64,000 nt of DNA. Source: Chryseobacterium artocarpi. GTDB lineage: Bacteria > Bacteroidota > Bacteroidia > Flavobacteriales > Weeksellaceae. The stretch's first letter is position 1. Each line of letters begins with the position of its first letter. Of this stretch, positions 39,003-46,885 are shown piece after piece. Made by a program: the position numbers and the translations under genes. The notes under the pieces were generated by a model. It ran no database searches. It was not told the origin of the DNA and saw only the letters and a program-made list of their open reading frames with translations. The stretch is taken from the NCBI RefSeq assembly GCF_001684975.1, contig NZ_MAYH01000012.1:434001-498000 (forward strand). Direction: 5' to 3'.

Positions 39003-39032
39003 TTGCGTGTAATTAATATTTGTTTAACTTTG
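39003..39032 (+). promoter_or_regulatory. promoter of the GG-leader peptide gene
   Basis: TTG (39003-39005), 19-nt spacer, TAACTTTG (39025-39032): a full Bacteroidota -33/-7 pair, about 42 nt before ATG 39075. Confidence 0.65.
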
Positions 39033-39074
39033 AAAGGTAACTAAAACTATATTGTTTCATCCAAAACCAATCAC

Positions 39075-39254
39075 ATGAATATTATTAAAAACGCTAAAAA
39101 ATTAAGAAAAGAAGACCTTAAAAGTATTACAGGAGGTATCGGAAAAATCGGTACTCCAGAGACATCACTTTGCGGATGTAGCTGTACAGGAGCTGTAACA
39201 GGACCTAAATACTGTGTTGACCTGATCTCATGTCCACAGGTAATGACCTGCTAA
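39075..39254 (+). CDS. bacteriocin-like GG-leader peptide with six Cys
   Basis: 59 residues, between a full promoter and a strong terminator. The leader MNIIKNAKKLRKEDLKSITGG ends in a double-glycine site at 20-21, as in bacteriocin-type and RiPP precursors cleaved by peptidase-containing ABC transporters. The core of 38 residues has Cys at 33, 35, 37, 47, 53 and 59. It matches the style of Chryseobacterium peptides annotated as bacteriocin-like. No modification enzyme or transporter lies nearby, so processing would depend on genes elsewhere. Antimicrobial activity is not shown by sequence. Confidence 0.8.
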   Translation: MNIIKNAKKLRKEDLKSITGGIGKIGTPETSLCGCSCTGAVTGPKYCVDLISCPQVMTC

Positions 39255-39308
39255 TTTGTCTGGCATTCAGAATTTCAATTTGAAATAAACATTTCCACAT
39301 TTAAATAG

Positions 39309-39348
39309 GCGGCACCCTCTTGATCTCTTGAGGGTGCCGCTGTTTTTT
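39309..39348 (+). terminator. terminator of the GG-leader peptide gene
   Basis: 11-bp GC-rich stem GCGGCACCCTC / GAGGGTGCCGC, 10-nt loop, then six T. Confidence 0.9.
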
Positions 39349-40282
39349 AATGAATGATATAAAGTAAACTTCCGATACTAATAACAACCCAAAGAAGTAC
39401 GGCAGTAAGCAAAGGTTTAAAACCTATACTTTTTAACGTCTGAAGTGAAAGGGTAGAACCAATAAAAAATAAAGTAAGATTTAATCCGGATTTTGCTACC
39501 GAAGTTATAGCTGTACTGAATTGATCCATAAAAGGGAAATAAGTATTCAGAAGAATCGCAATAATGAAATATCCGATGAACCAGGGAATTTTTATTTTTG
39601 AATCCTTACTTTTAAAAATAAACATTGTTATCAACGATACCGGGATGATCCATAAAGCACGTGCAAGCTTCACCGTTGTAGCTATTTTTAAAGCTTCATT
39701 TCCATACTTACTGGCTGCTCCTACTACGGAACTTGTATCATGAATTCCAACCGCACACCACAGTCCAAACTGTTCTTGTGAAAGATTCAGAAGATGTCCG
39801 ATTGCCGGATAAATAAATAAAGCAATAGAATTTAGAGTAAAAACGATGGCTAAAGCCAAAGAGATCTGCTTTGTATTAGGTTTAATGATCGGAGCAACGG
39901 CAGCAATAGCACTCCCCCCACAAATGGCTGTTCCCGCAGATAAAAGGTAAGAAAGCGGTCTTTCCAGTTTAAATATTTTTCCTAAAACATACCCCAAAAG
40001 CATTACCGTGACAATACTTACAACTGTCAGCATTAATCCTGTTTTTCCGGCATGAAGCGCCTCATCCAGTTTTAATCCAAAACCTAATCCCACAATCGAA
40101 ATCTGCAAAAGCAAATGGATATATTGATGAAGCTGTTTCTCAAAGGGATTTCCCATAAAGACAGCCAATATAAAACCTAACGCCAATGCTATCGGAGAAG
40201 ATATCATGGGTGTCAGGCACAAAATAGCCAGTCCTATAAAAATTATTTTTTTGTTTGTTTCATTTTGAATGAAATCTTTCAT
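39347..40282 (-). CDS. YeiH family putative sulfate/sulfite exporter
   Basis: 311 residues, about ten helices, of the conserved UPF0324/YeiH family. Motifs: LQISIVGLGFGLKLDEAL, GTAICGGSAIAAVAPII and GIHDTSSVVGAA. Enterobacterial yeiH lies beside the LysR regulator yeiE, which has been linked to sulfite handling; here too a LysR gene is next in line upstream. A heptamer repeat array stands 90 nt before the start, near the likely promoter (TTACTTTG, 40336-40329, one mismatch). Substrate inferred from the family only. Confidence 0.88.
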   Translation of the reverse strand: MKDFIQNETNKKIIFIGLAILCLTPMISSPIALALGFILAVFMGNPFEKQLHQYIHLLLQISIVGLGFGLKLDEALHAGKTGLMLTVVSIVTVMLLGYVLGKIFKLERPLSYLLSAGTAICGGSAIAAVAPIIKPNTKQISLALAIVFTLNSIALFIYPAIGHLLNLSQEQFGLWCAVGIHDTSSVVGAASKYGNEALKIATTVKLARALWIIPVSLITMFIFKSKDSKIKIPWFIGYFIIAILLNTYFPFMDQFSTAITSVAKSGLNLTLFFIGSTLSLQTLKSIGFKPLLTAVLLWVVISIGSLLYIIH

Positions 40283-40372
40283 ATTGCGAACTTTTAAATA
40301 TGGAGCAAAATTCGACTATATGTTATTACAAAGTAAATTGTATTTTGTTATATTGGATAACTATAAGTTATA

Positions 40373-40466
40373 GATAAAAGATAAAAGATAAAAGATAAAA
40401 GATAAAAGATAAAAGATAAAAGATAAAAGATAAAAGATAAAAGATAAAAGATAAAAGATAAAAGAT
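40373..40466. repeat. 13-copy heptamer tandem repeat upstream of yeiH
   Basis: Thirteen perfect copies of GATAAAA (40373-40463) plus a partial copy, between the LysR gene and yeiH, about 90-180 bp upstream of the yeiH start. Perfect short repeats of this kind change copy number by slippage and so may alter promoter activity. The rest of 40283-40616 is the palindromic repeat at 40464-40565 plus AT-rich DNA. Confidence 0.95.
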
Positions 40467-40565
40467 CTTGCTGCTAAACTTCAATATTTGCTTGGCAATA
40501 TCAATAGGGTTGGGCTTTAGCCCATCCAAATAAAAATAAACATTCCATTGGCTTTAGCCAAAACT
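40464..40565. repeat. dispersed palindromic repeat, copy A
   Basis: About 100 bp shared with 43058-43157. It contains two hairpins, TGGGC-ttta-GCCCA (40511-40524) and TTGGC-ttta-GCCAA (near 40548-40561), and the phrase CTTGGCAATATCAATAGGG. REP-like; no ORF. Confidence 0.85.
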
Positions 40566-40616
40566 TAAAAAATAATACGTTTTTAATCAAATTAAAACAT
40601 ACAACAGTTGTTGAAA

Positions 40617-41492
40617 CTACTCTGCAAATCTTAAAAACAACTCTATAAGTTCAGATTGTTCACCTTTAGGAAGAATAAAATGAAAATCCCTTTCAATACT
40701 GAAGTTTTTAATATCTATAACGGTAAGAACATTGTTTTTAAGTTCATTCAGGATTGTACTGATAGATAGAAATGCCATGCAATCGGAATGAAGAAGGTAA
40801 TTTTTGATACTTTCACTGCTTCCAAGCTGAATGACAGTATTTAATTCATGAATGTTAACTCCTTTTTCCTTTAACCGGTTTTGTATAAACTCCAGAGTTC
40901 CTGAACCTTGTTCTCTGAATATAAGATTAAGGTCATAAAGATCTTTTAAATTTAGAGTTTTGTGAGCCAAAGGATGATCTGATTTTGCAGCCAGAACAAT
41001 TTCATCTTCTTTAAAAGTTCTGTAATCAAAATATGAGGATTGAGATTCTCCTTCGATAATCCCAAGATCTATTTTTTCCTCTTTTAATAAAGTAGAAATG
41101 GCTTCAGTATTACCTGTTAAAAGCTCAATTTTAATATCCTTGTAATAAGAATTGAATTTTGCTAAAATCTCAGGCAAAATGTATTGTGCAACCGTAGTAC
41201 TGGCTCCGATAATCAATTTTCCTTTATGCTGTTGGTTGATCTGACTGATCTCAAATTCAAGATCGCGGTATATATTTCGGATCTTTTCAGCATATTCATA
41301 CAGAATCTTTCCACTTTGGGTAAGCTGGATAGAAGTTCCTTTTCTGTCAAACAATTTTGTTTCCAGCTGAACCTCAATTTCCTTAATATGTTTTGTAACC
41401 GCCGGCTGTGAGATATGAAGCTCTTCGGAAGCTTTGGTAAAACTTAATCTGGTAGCCACCGTATGGAAAACTTTTAACCTGTAATCGAACAT
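40617..41492 (-). CDS. LysR family transcriptional regulator (YeiE-like context)
   Basis: 291 residues. Winged helix-turn-helix at 1-60 (VATRLSFTKASEELHISQPA, TKHIKEIE, LFDRKGTSIQLTQSG) and a periplasmic-binding-like effector domain from about 90 (LIIGASTTVAQYILPEIL). It lies upstream of yeiH on the same strand, so it probably controls yeiH, as YeiE does in enterobacteria. Start ATG 41492 lies 4 nt after a perfect -7 element, so the message should be leaderless. Effector unknown. Confidence 0.9.
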   Translation of the reverse strand: MFDYRLKVFHTVATRLSFTKASEELHISQPAVTKHIKEIEVQLETKLFDRKGTSIQLTQSGKILYEYAEKIRNIYRDLEFEISQINQQHKGKLIIGASTTVAQYILPEILAKFNSYYKDIKIELLTGNTEAISTLLKEEKIDLGIIEGESQSSYFDYRTFKEDEIVLAAKSDHPLAHKTLNLKDLYDLNLIFREQGSGTLEFIQNRLKEKGVNIHELNTVIQLGSSESIKNYLLHSDCMAFLSISTILNELKNNVLTVIDIKNFSIERDFHFILPKGEQSELIELFLRFAE

Positions 41493-41496
41493 TCGA

Positions 41497-41504
41497 CAAA
41501 AATA
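41497..41504 (-). promoter_or_regulatory. -7 element of the LysR gene, adjacent to its start
   Basis: TATTTTTG on the minus strand, then TCGA and ATG: a leaderless arrangement. Confidence 0.6.
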
Positions 41505-41615
41505 CGGATTATAGTTGTATTTTGAGTAGAAGTGTAGTGATATAGGTTTCGTGTTTCGTTATACGAGTTGCTTAAAAGATACTGTACAAGATTTTTTGAA
41601 TTTTTGACAAAGTGT

Positions 41616-42923
41616 TTAAAGAAAATCTGAAATAGATCTATCCTGTTGATTTTCATATCTCCTGTTTTTAGCTTCACCAATCTTTTGTTTGGTATAAATA
41701 CTGTTGTGCCCCGAAAGCAGATAAGAAACCACGCAGGCAATAGCAACATAAACGCCACATTCAGCTCCGAATAGCTCAATACCCATCAGCATACACGCTA
41801 AAGGTGTATTTGTTGCACCTGCAAATACAGCAACGAATCCCATTCCGGCAAGTAATCCAAATGGCAAAGGAATAAATAATGATAATGCACTTCCCAAAGT
41901 TGCCCCAACAAAGAACAAAGGAGTTACCTCGCCACCTTTGAAACATGCCGAAAGAGTAATGATGGTAAAAATCATTTTTAATGCAAAATCATAGAAGGGA
42001 AGTTGCTTTTCAAAGGATTCAAGAATCACAGGAACTCCCAATCCGATATACCTTGTCGTTCCCATTAATAAAACAGCCAGAGCAATGATAATTCCGCCTA
42101 TAACCGGACGAAGCGGAGGATATTTAATTTTTGATTTAAAAAGAGAACCAGCCCAATGAATCAATTTACTAAATCCGGCTGCACAGGTCCCAAAAGCAAT
42201 ACCTGCCAAAATACTGTAAAGAATTGGCAGTAATTCAAGTTTCGGAATGAAATCAATGTGATAATGAGTGTGCTTTACATTCCATAAATTCGTAGCCCAA
42301 TCTGCCAGTATAGCAGAAGCAAAAGCAGGAAATATAGCATTATAACGTATTCTCCCGATAAGAAAAACTTCAAGTCCGAAAACAGCTCCGGCAAGAGGAG
42401 TTCCGAACACAGAGCCAAATCCGGCTGCAATAGATGAAATGATCAGTATTTTTCTTTCATTTTTGTCGAGCTTGAAAGGCTTAGTAAGTTGATCTGCTAT
42501 CGCACCTGCCATCTGAAGTGCCGTGCCTTCACGACCAGCCGAACCACCGAAAAGATGAGTCGCAATAGTTCCCAGATAAACAAAAGGAGCCATTTTGAAT
42601 GGAATAATCTCTTTGGGATCATGAATATTATCAATCAAAAGATTGTTTCCGGCTTCAACATCCTTTCCAAAATAGTAATATAAAAGCCCGATCAGAAATC
42701 CCGCAAAAGGAAGTAAGGCAATTAGCCATAAATGGTTTTCTCTAAAGTTGGTTGCCCATTCCAATGACTGTAAAAAACCTGCAGAAGCCGTTCCTACCAA
42801 TGCTCCAATGATAATACTGATGCACAGCCATTTGAAAATATAAGGTATTGCCGGGAATTTTCTAAAGAAAAACTGAGTGTGAAAAATTGCTTTTTTACCA
42901 AGTGTTCGTTGATTTTTTGACAT
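41616..42923 (-). CDS. CLC-type fluoride/proton antiporter (CLC-F)
   Basis: 435 residues, CLC channel/transporter fold. Visible are GSAGREGT (128-134) with the gating Glu132, and GGEVTP (330-335) in place of the chloride-type GGxFxP; Glu and Thr at these positions are hallmarks of the fluoride-selective CLC-F branch. The call is strengthened by the fluoride riboswitch directly upstream. It exports toxic fluoride from the cytoplasm. Automated labels would say voltage-gated chloride channel. Single-gene unit with its own promoter at 43034-43027. Confidence 0.9.
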   Translation of the reverse strand: MSKNQRTLGKKAIFHTQFFFRKFPAIPYIFKWLCISIIIGALVGTASAGFLQSLEWATNFRENHLWLIALLPFAGFLIGLLYYYFGKDVEAGNNLLIDNIHDPKEIIPFKMAPFVYLGTIATHLFGGSAGREGTALQMAGAIADQLTKPFKLDKNERKILIISSIAAGFGSVFGTPLAGAVFGLEVFLIGRIRYNAIFPAFASAILADWATNLWNVKHTHYHIDFIPKLELLPILYSILAGIAFGTCAAGFSKLIHWAGSLFKSKIKYPPLRPVIGGIIIALAVLLMGTTRYIGLGVPVILESFEKQLPFYDFALKMIFTIITLSACFKGGEVTPLFFVGATLGSALSLFIPLPFGLLAGMGFVAVFAGATNTPLACMLMGIELFGAECGVYVAIACVVSYLLSGHNSIYTKQKIGEAKNRRYENQQDRSISDFL

Positions 42924-42929
42924 AATAAT

Positions 42930-42965
42930 CCTGATTAGTTATAGGTTAATAATCTATTAATCAGG
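42930..42965 (-). promoter_or_regulatory. possible expression platform hairpin of the fluoride riboswitch
   Basis: Minus-strand arms CCTGATTA and TAATCAGG with a 20-nt loop. The first arm shares bases with the 3' end of the aptamer (GACGCCTGATTA) and the second lies 6 nt before the start codon, so it could switch translation or transcript stability. Confidence 0.45.
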
Positions 42966-43020
42966 CGTCATCAGCTTTTGTATAGCGGTTGGGTAAGGAA
43001 GAGCACCATTTCCTTTTTTG
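42957..43020 (-). promoter_or_regulatory. fluoride riboswitch (crcB motif)
   Basis: The minus strand reads GGAAATGGTGCTCTTCC (P1 GGAA/TTCC around ATGGTGCTC), then CCAACCGC, a short hairpin and the signature GCTGATGACGCCTGA. Order and spacing match the crcB/fluoride aptamer, with its pseudoknot and ACCGC segment. It lies in the 5' leader of the CLC-F gene, about 35 nt from the start, downstream of a perfect -7 element. Fluoride binding would turn expression on. Confidence 0.92.
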
Positions 43021-43026
43021 ATACTG

Positions 43027-43034
43027 CAAATATA
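43027..43034 (-). promoter_or_regulatory. -7 element of the riboswitch-CLC-F transcript
   Basis: TATATTTG on the minus strand; the inferred start near 43022 lies just before the aptamer. Confidence 0.6.
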
Positions 43035-43057
43035 ATAATTTAGGATAAAATATAAAA

Positions 43058-43157
43058 GATTTTGCTGTTAAACTCAATACTTGCTTGGCGATATCAATAG
43101 GGTTGGGCTTTAGCCCAACCAAATAAAATAACCAAGGCATTGGTTTTAGCCAAAACC
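43058..43157. repeat. dispersed palindromic repeat, copy B
   Basis: Second copy of the element at 40464-40565. Its main palindrome GGTTGGGC-ttta-GCCCAACC (43101-43120) is perfect and the second hairpin is TTGGT-ttta-GCCAA. Just before it stand two degenerate copies of the heptamer (GATAAAATATAAAAGAT), which suggests where the 13-copy array beside copy A came from. Confidence 0.85.
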
Positions 43158-43164
43158 TAATGAT

Positions 43165-44004
43165 CTAATATATCGGATAATGCATTGCTTTATCTATTTC
43201 AAGAGGATTATTATACTTTCTGATCACTTCCTGCATACTTTTAGTTTGTGTATTCAGTTCATCTACATTATGAATTTCTTTTCCATTGATATTAATTCTT
43301 AGATCATTATTGGATTTGTTCAGATTATTTCTTTCAAAGGCAAAAGGGTCGTTATAAAATTCCATGATCAGTTTATGCTTTTGCTTTTCATTAATAGGAA
43401 TAGCTTTATTTCCAAAATTCGATTCAAGGAAGTCTTCTGTTGCAAAAATTCCCGGAAGTTCCTGGCTTTTGATAAGATTATAAATAAAGTTTTTCTTATC
43501 ATCGGCTAATTCAAAAATCAGTCCTGGAAGCCCTCTTAGCTTAAAAGGTCCTTCGTTGAATGGGATATCCTTACAGAACCATGCGGTCCAGTTTCTTCCT
43601 CCAAATTGAGTAATCGCTTTCTGTAAAGTGTAATTTTCTGCCTTTTTAGTTTCGTTGGAAATAGTCCAGTTGATCTTATCTGTGGTTTTGAATGAATAAT
43701 ATCCATTTTTGATATTGATGAAATTTTCATTGTCAAAAGAATTAATTTTCCTTTTCACAACTTGTCCGGTCATATCCGTATAGCTGGAATTCATTCCGAA
43801 TTTTTTATTCAGTGAATCCGTGGTAGCAAGATCTTTTCCATAAAATTTAACTTCTTTCGGGGTGATATCCAATATCATGTTCAGCTTCTGATGCCCTGTT
43901 TCAGTAGAATCCATTTTGTATTGTAATTCATAAATGAACCGATGGGTTTGAGCCTGAAAAAAAGTTACGAGTAAGACAGCTGTAACGGTGAATATGTTTT
44001 TCAT
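43165..44004 (-). CDS. GLPGLI family secreted protein
   Basis: 279 residues, signal peptide ending FFQAQ, and the family-defining GPFKLRGLPGLIFELAD near residues 150-166. GLPGLI proteins are found only in Bacteroidota, often in several copies next to TonB-linked genes; their function is unknown. A preceding FIYELQYKMDS strand and a WFCKDIPFNEGP segment are also typical. Monocistronic as far as can be seen; 44005-44157 upstream is AT-rich with no gene. Confidence 0.9.
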   Translation of the reverse strand: MKNIFTVTAVLLVTFFQAQTHRFIYELQYKMDSTETGHQKLNMILDITPKEVKFYGKDLATTDSLNKKFGMNSSYTDMTGQVVKRKINSFDNENFINIKNGYYSFKTTDKINWTISNETKKAENYTLQKAITQFGGRNWTAWFCKDIPFNEGPFKLRGLPGLIFELADDKKNFIYNLIKSQELPGIFATEDFLESNFGNKAIPINEKQKHKLIMEFYNDPFAFERNNLNKSNNDLRININGKEIHNVDELNTQTKSMQEVIRKYNNPLEIDKAMHYPIY

Positions 44005-44157
44005 ATGATGATTTAATGGTTTGACTGTGATTTAATTATATCTTAAAATAAAGTGAAAATAAACTTTCTATTTAATATTAATTCCAGGTTATATATTTTA
44101 TATCTATTCATCAAATACTTTTACACTCAAATTATAAAACATCCCAACATTACACTT

Positions 44158-44625
44158 CTACAAAAAAGGTTTCATTTCATCTTCAATCTGAGTTCTCAGC
44201 TCCATCAGGCGTTTGGCATACTGTTCTTGTTGTTTCTCTTCTGGTGTTTCTGGGATCCATTTGGGTACCGGAAGTTTTTTACCATTCTCATCCACAGCAA
44301 CGAAAACAATGATGCAGTGCGTTTTTTTGTCAAAAGTAGGTTGTTTCAGGTTTCTGGAAAATACATTAATGGAAATGTGCATACTTGAAGTTCCTGTATA
44401 AATTACCTGTGCATCTACTTTTACCACTTCACCAATTTTGATGGGGTCATAGAAACGGATTCCTCCTACATATACGGTTACAGAATAATTTCCGCTCCAG
44501 GTTGTTGCACAAGCATAGCCTGCCTGATCGATCCATTTCATTACACTTCCTCCATGTACATTCCCGCCGTAGTTTACATCTGATGGTTCTGAAATGAATT
44601 GAAAAGTAATAGGTTTGTTCTGCAT
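44158..44625 (-). CDS. acyl-CoA thioesterase (hotdog fold)
   Basis: 155 residues. Hotdog domain of the YciA/ACOT class: NYGGNVHGGSVMKWIDQAGYA (about 18-38, with the helix Asp), VGGIRFYDPIKIGEVV and a C-terminal helix. It hydrolyses acyl-CoA to fatty acid and CoA. Divergent from the ArsC-like gene at 44744. Chain-length preference cannot be told. Confidence 0.9.
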   Translation of the reverse strand: MQNKPITFQFISEPSDVNYGGNVHGGSVMKWIDQAGYACATTWSGNYSVTVYVGGIRFYDPIKIGEVVKVDAQVIYTGTSSMHISINVFSRNLKQPTFDKKTHCIIVFVAVDENGKKLPVPKWIPETPEEKQQEQYAKRLMELRTQIEDEMKPFL

Positions 44626-44681
44626 CTTTTTAAAATTTTAATAAAGTTATTCAATAATTTCCAAAGTTTTAGATTAAATCC

Positions 44682-44689
44682 TACTTTTG
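44682..44689 (+). promoter_or_regulatory. -7 element of the arsC-like gene
   Basis: TACTTTTG, perfect consensus, 54 nt before ATG 44744. Confidence 0.5.
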
Positions 44690-44743
44690 AAACACGAAAA
44701 GAAAATGAAGTAGAATTTTAACAAAAACCGATTAAAAATAATA

Positions 44744-45097
44744 ATGAAGAAAGTATTTTACCTTAACACATGCGATACCTGTAGAAAAATTTTAGCGCAG
44801 TTTGATCTTACAGACTGGGAGCTTAGGGAGATAAAAAAACAACCAATCACCAAAGAAGAATTGGAAGAGATGCATAAACTGATCAAGTCGTATGATGCTT
44901 TGTTCAGCAGAAAATCTACACAGATTAAGTTGAGAGGGCTGGATGTGAAGTCTTTGGGAGAAAAAGATTTCAAAGAATTAATCTTAGATCATTATACATT
45001 CTTAAAGCGTCCTGTTTTTATGACGGATAAAGAGATCTTTGTTGGAAATGATAAAACAAATGTAGAAGCTTTAAGAAAATTCTTCGGAGTGATATAA
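44744..45097 (+). CDS. ArsC/Spx family protein
   Basis: 117 residues, thioredoxin-like ArsC fold with NTCDTCRK (8-15, CxxC at Cys10 and Cys13), FLKRPVF near the C-terminus and DKTNVEALRKFF. It may be a glutathione- or glutaredoxin-dependent arsenate reductase or a redox regulator of the YffB/Spx group; no ars genes are nearby, so arsenate reduction is uncertain. The next gene starts 4 nt after its stop. Confidence 0.88.
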   Translation: MKKVFYLNTCDTCRKILAQFDLTDWELREIKKQPITKEELEEMHKLIKSYDALFSRKSTQIKLRGLDVKSLGEKDFKELILDHYTFLKRPVFMTDKEIFVGNDKTNVEALRKFFGVI

Positions 45098-45100
45098 TTT

Positions 45101-45544
45101 ATGGGATTTGGATTAGAAATCTATCTTATTTTTGATGTGGAAGAACCTTTTGAAAAATATATGGAACTAAAAGATCGGTATCTTTTTGATCATAGAAATG
45201 GCTTGAACCTAATGATGACGGGAGAGGGAGATGCTGGTGATGAAGATCGGTTATTAAGACAGGTAGAAAAGGTTTTAAATATTGATCTTACATTGATAGA
45301 TTTCTGGGATTATGCTGATGAATATGAAGGCTACATAAGTATAAAACCTTTATATATGAAGCTGATTGAATTAGAAGATGTATTAGTGAAGAATTCTGAA
45401 TTTTATAAGAAAATATGCTGGGGGCATGATATAGAAAATGGATATTTGAAGGATAATTTTTTACAGGATGTTCGATTTTTAATTGAAAGACTAAATCTGA
45501 ATCTCAAAAATGGAGCAACTCTTGTAAAATATATCTCAGATTGA
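45101..45544 (+). CDS. acidic protein of unknown function
   Basis: 147 residues, no signal peptide or membrane helix, acidic with Asp/Glu clusters (DYADEYEGY). Not assigned to a family. It follows the ArsC-like gene by 3 nt and is closed by a terminator at 45578-45614, so both are one operon. Small acidic cytosolic proteins of this kind are sometimes immunity proteins, but there is no toxin gene here and nothing supports that further. Confidence 0.7.
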   Translation: MGFGLEIYLIFDVEEPFEKYMELKDRYLFDHRNGLNLMMTGEGDAGDEDRLLRQVEKVLNIDLTLIDFWDYADEYEGYISIKPLYMKLIELEDVLVKNSEFYKKICWGHDIENGYLKDNFLQDVRFLIERLNLNLKNGATLVKYISD

Positions 45545-45577
45545 AAATTTTATATTGAAGTAAAATTTACGAAAATA

Positions 45578-45614
45578 AATCAGCCTCGCAATTTTTACGA
45601 GGTTGATTTATTTT
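45578..45614 (+). terminator. terminator of the arsC-like operon
   Basis: 12-bp stem AAATCAGCCTCG / CGAGGTTGATTT with one G-U pair, then T-run. Confidence 0.85.
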
Positions 45615-45693
45615 TAATGAGTTAATTATTAAATATCCGGGAATAGGAGATATGTGTACTCCAGACCGATCACTTTGCTGTTACTGCAGATAA
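45613..45693 (+). pseudogene. relic of a GG-leader bacteriocin-like peptide
   Basis: The frame ends GIGDMCTPDRSLCCYCR, stop at 45691-45693. Its DNA around TACTCCAGA and ATCACTTTGC closely resembles the intact peptide gene at 39075-39254 (GKIGTPETSLCGCSC). No leader, promoter or start is left; upstream it runs into the terminator of the preceding gene. A terminator at 45701-45732 still follows it, as for a once complete gene. Confidence 0.6.
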
Positions 45694-45700
45694 GAATTCA

Positions 45701-45732
45701 GAGATTGTAAATTTTACAGTCTCTTTTTTTGA
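45701..45732 (+). terminator. terminator after the peptide relic
   Basis: Hairpin AGAGATTGTAAA / TTTACAGTCTCT (one G-U pair) with seven T. Confidence 0.75.
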
Positions 45733-45799
45733 AGAATATATTTAAAAGAAAAGAGACCATCCGAAGATAGTCTCTTTTTGTGTATTGTATTGAGAACAA

Positions 45800-46876
45800 T
45801 TATACAAAAGGAGCTTTCACCACTTTTGCAGGAATGTTCTTGTTTCTTACCTGAATGAAGATCTCAGAACCTAATTTGAAGTGAGGCTTGTCTACATAAG
45901 CAAGACCTAAACCGATCTTTTTCATTGGAGACTGAGTTCCTGAAGTTACTTTTCCGATTACGTTTCCTTCAGCGTCTACCACGGGGTAATCATGTCTTGG
46001 AACTCCTTTGTCTGTCAATTCAAAAGCTACTAATTTTCTTGTAACTCCTTCTTCTTTTTGCTTAGCGAAAGTATCTTTAGAAACAAAATCTTTATCAAAT
46101 TTCGTGATCCATCCTAATCCAGCTTCAATTGGAGAAGTTGTATCATCGATGTCATTTCCGTAAAGACAGAATCCTTTTTCTAGTCTTAAAGTATCTCTTG
46201 CTGCTAATCCACAAGGAACAATCCCTTCAGATTCACCAGCGTTCATTACTTCATCCCAAAGTTTTTCTGCGCTTTCGTTCTTGAAATAGATTTCGAAACC
46301 ACCGCTTCCTGTGTATCCCGTGTTAGAAATGATCACATCATTCACACCTGCAACGCTTCCTACAGTAAAGTGATAGTAAGGAATCTCAGAAAGATTTACC
46401 TCAGTAAGCTTTTGAAGAATTTCAGTTGCTTTAGGACCCTGAACAGCTAGTAATGACATATCATCAGAAGCATTGGTCATTGTAGCACCGAATGTGTTAT
46501 ATTTTGAAATATGATTCCAGTCTTTGTCGATATTAGAAGCGTTTACCACTACAAAATACTTGTCGTCTTCCATTTTGTAAACGATAAGATCATCCACAAT
46601 TCCTCCGTTTTCATTCGGAAGACATGAATATTGAGCTTTTCCGTTTTCCAGAGTATCTATATTATTGGTTGTTACCAACTGTAAAAGGTCTTTAGATCCC
46701 GGACCTTCGATGAAAAACTGTCCCATGTGGGAAACATCAAACAATCCTGCTTTTTCTCTTACTGCAAAATGCTCTTCAGTCACTCCTGAATATTGTACAG
46801 GCATTTCAAAACCTGCGAAAGGTACGATCTTAGCTCCCAGGGAAACATGTTTGTCGTACAAAGCTGTTTTCTTCAT
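45800..46876 (-). CDS. gcvT: glycine cleavage system T protein (aminomethyltransferase)
   Basis: 358 residues. Transfers the methylene unit from the H-protein-bound aminomethyl group to tetrahydrofolate and releases ammonia. Motifs: [60 protein letters not shown] (folate pocket) and [12 protein letters not shown]. It follows a secreted-protein gene by 9 nt and idi before that, all on the minus strand. Length normal. Confidence 0.97.
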   Translation of the reverse strand: MKKTALYDKHVSLGAKIVPFAGFEMPVQYSGVTEEHFAVREKAGLFDVSHMGQFFIEGPGSKDLLQLVTTNNIDTLENGKAQYSCLPNENGGIVDDLIVYKMEDDKYFVVVNASNIDKDWNHISKYNTFGATMTNASDDMSLLAVQGPKATEILQKLTEVNLSEIPYYHFTVGSVAGVNDVIISNTGYTGSGGFEIYFKNESAEKLWDEVMNAGESEGIVPCGLAARDTLRLEKGFCLYGNDIDDTTSPIEAGLGWITKFDKDFVSKDTFAKQKEEGVTRKLVAFELTDKGVPRHDYPVVDAEGNVIGKVTSGTQSPMKKIGLGLAYVDKPHFKLGSEIFIQVRNKNIPAKVVKAPFV

Positions 46877-46885
46877 ATTTAATTC

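Noticed and set aside
40373..40466. CRISPR-like repeat array
   Set aside because: The units are 7 bp without spacers, and no cas gene is present; it is a simple tandem repeat.
45101..45544. Immunity protein
   Set aside because: Only size and acidity point that way; there is no toxin gene next to it.
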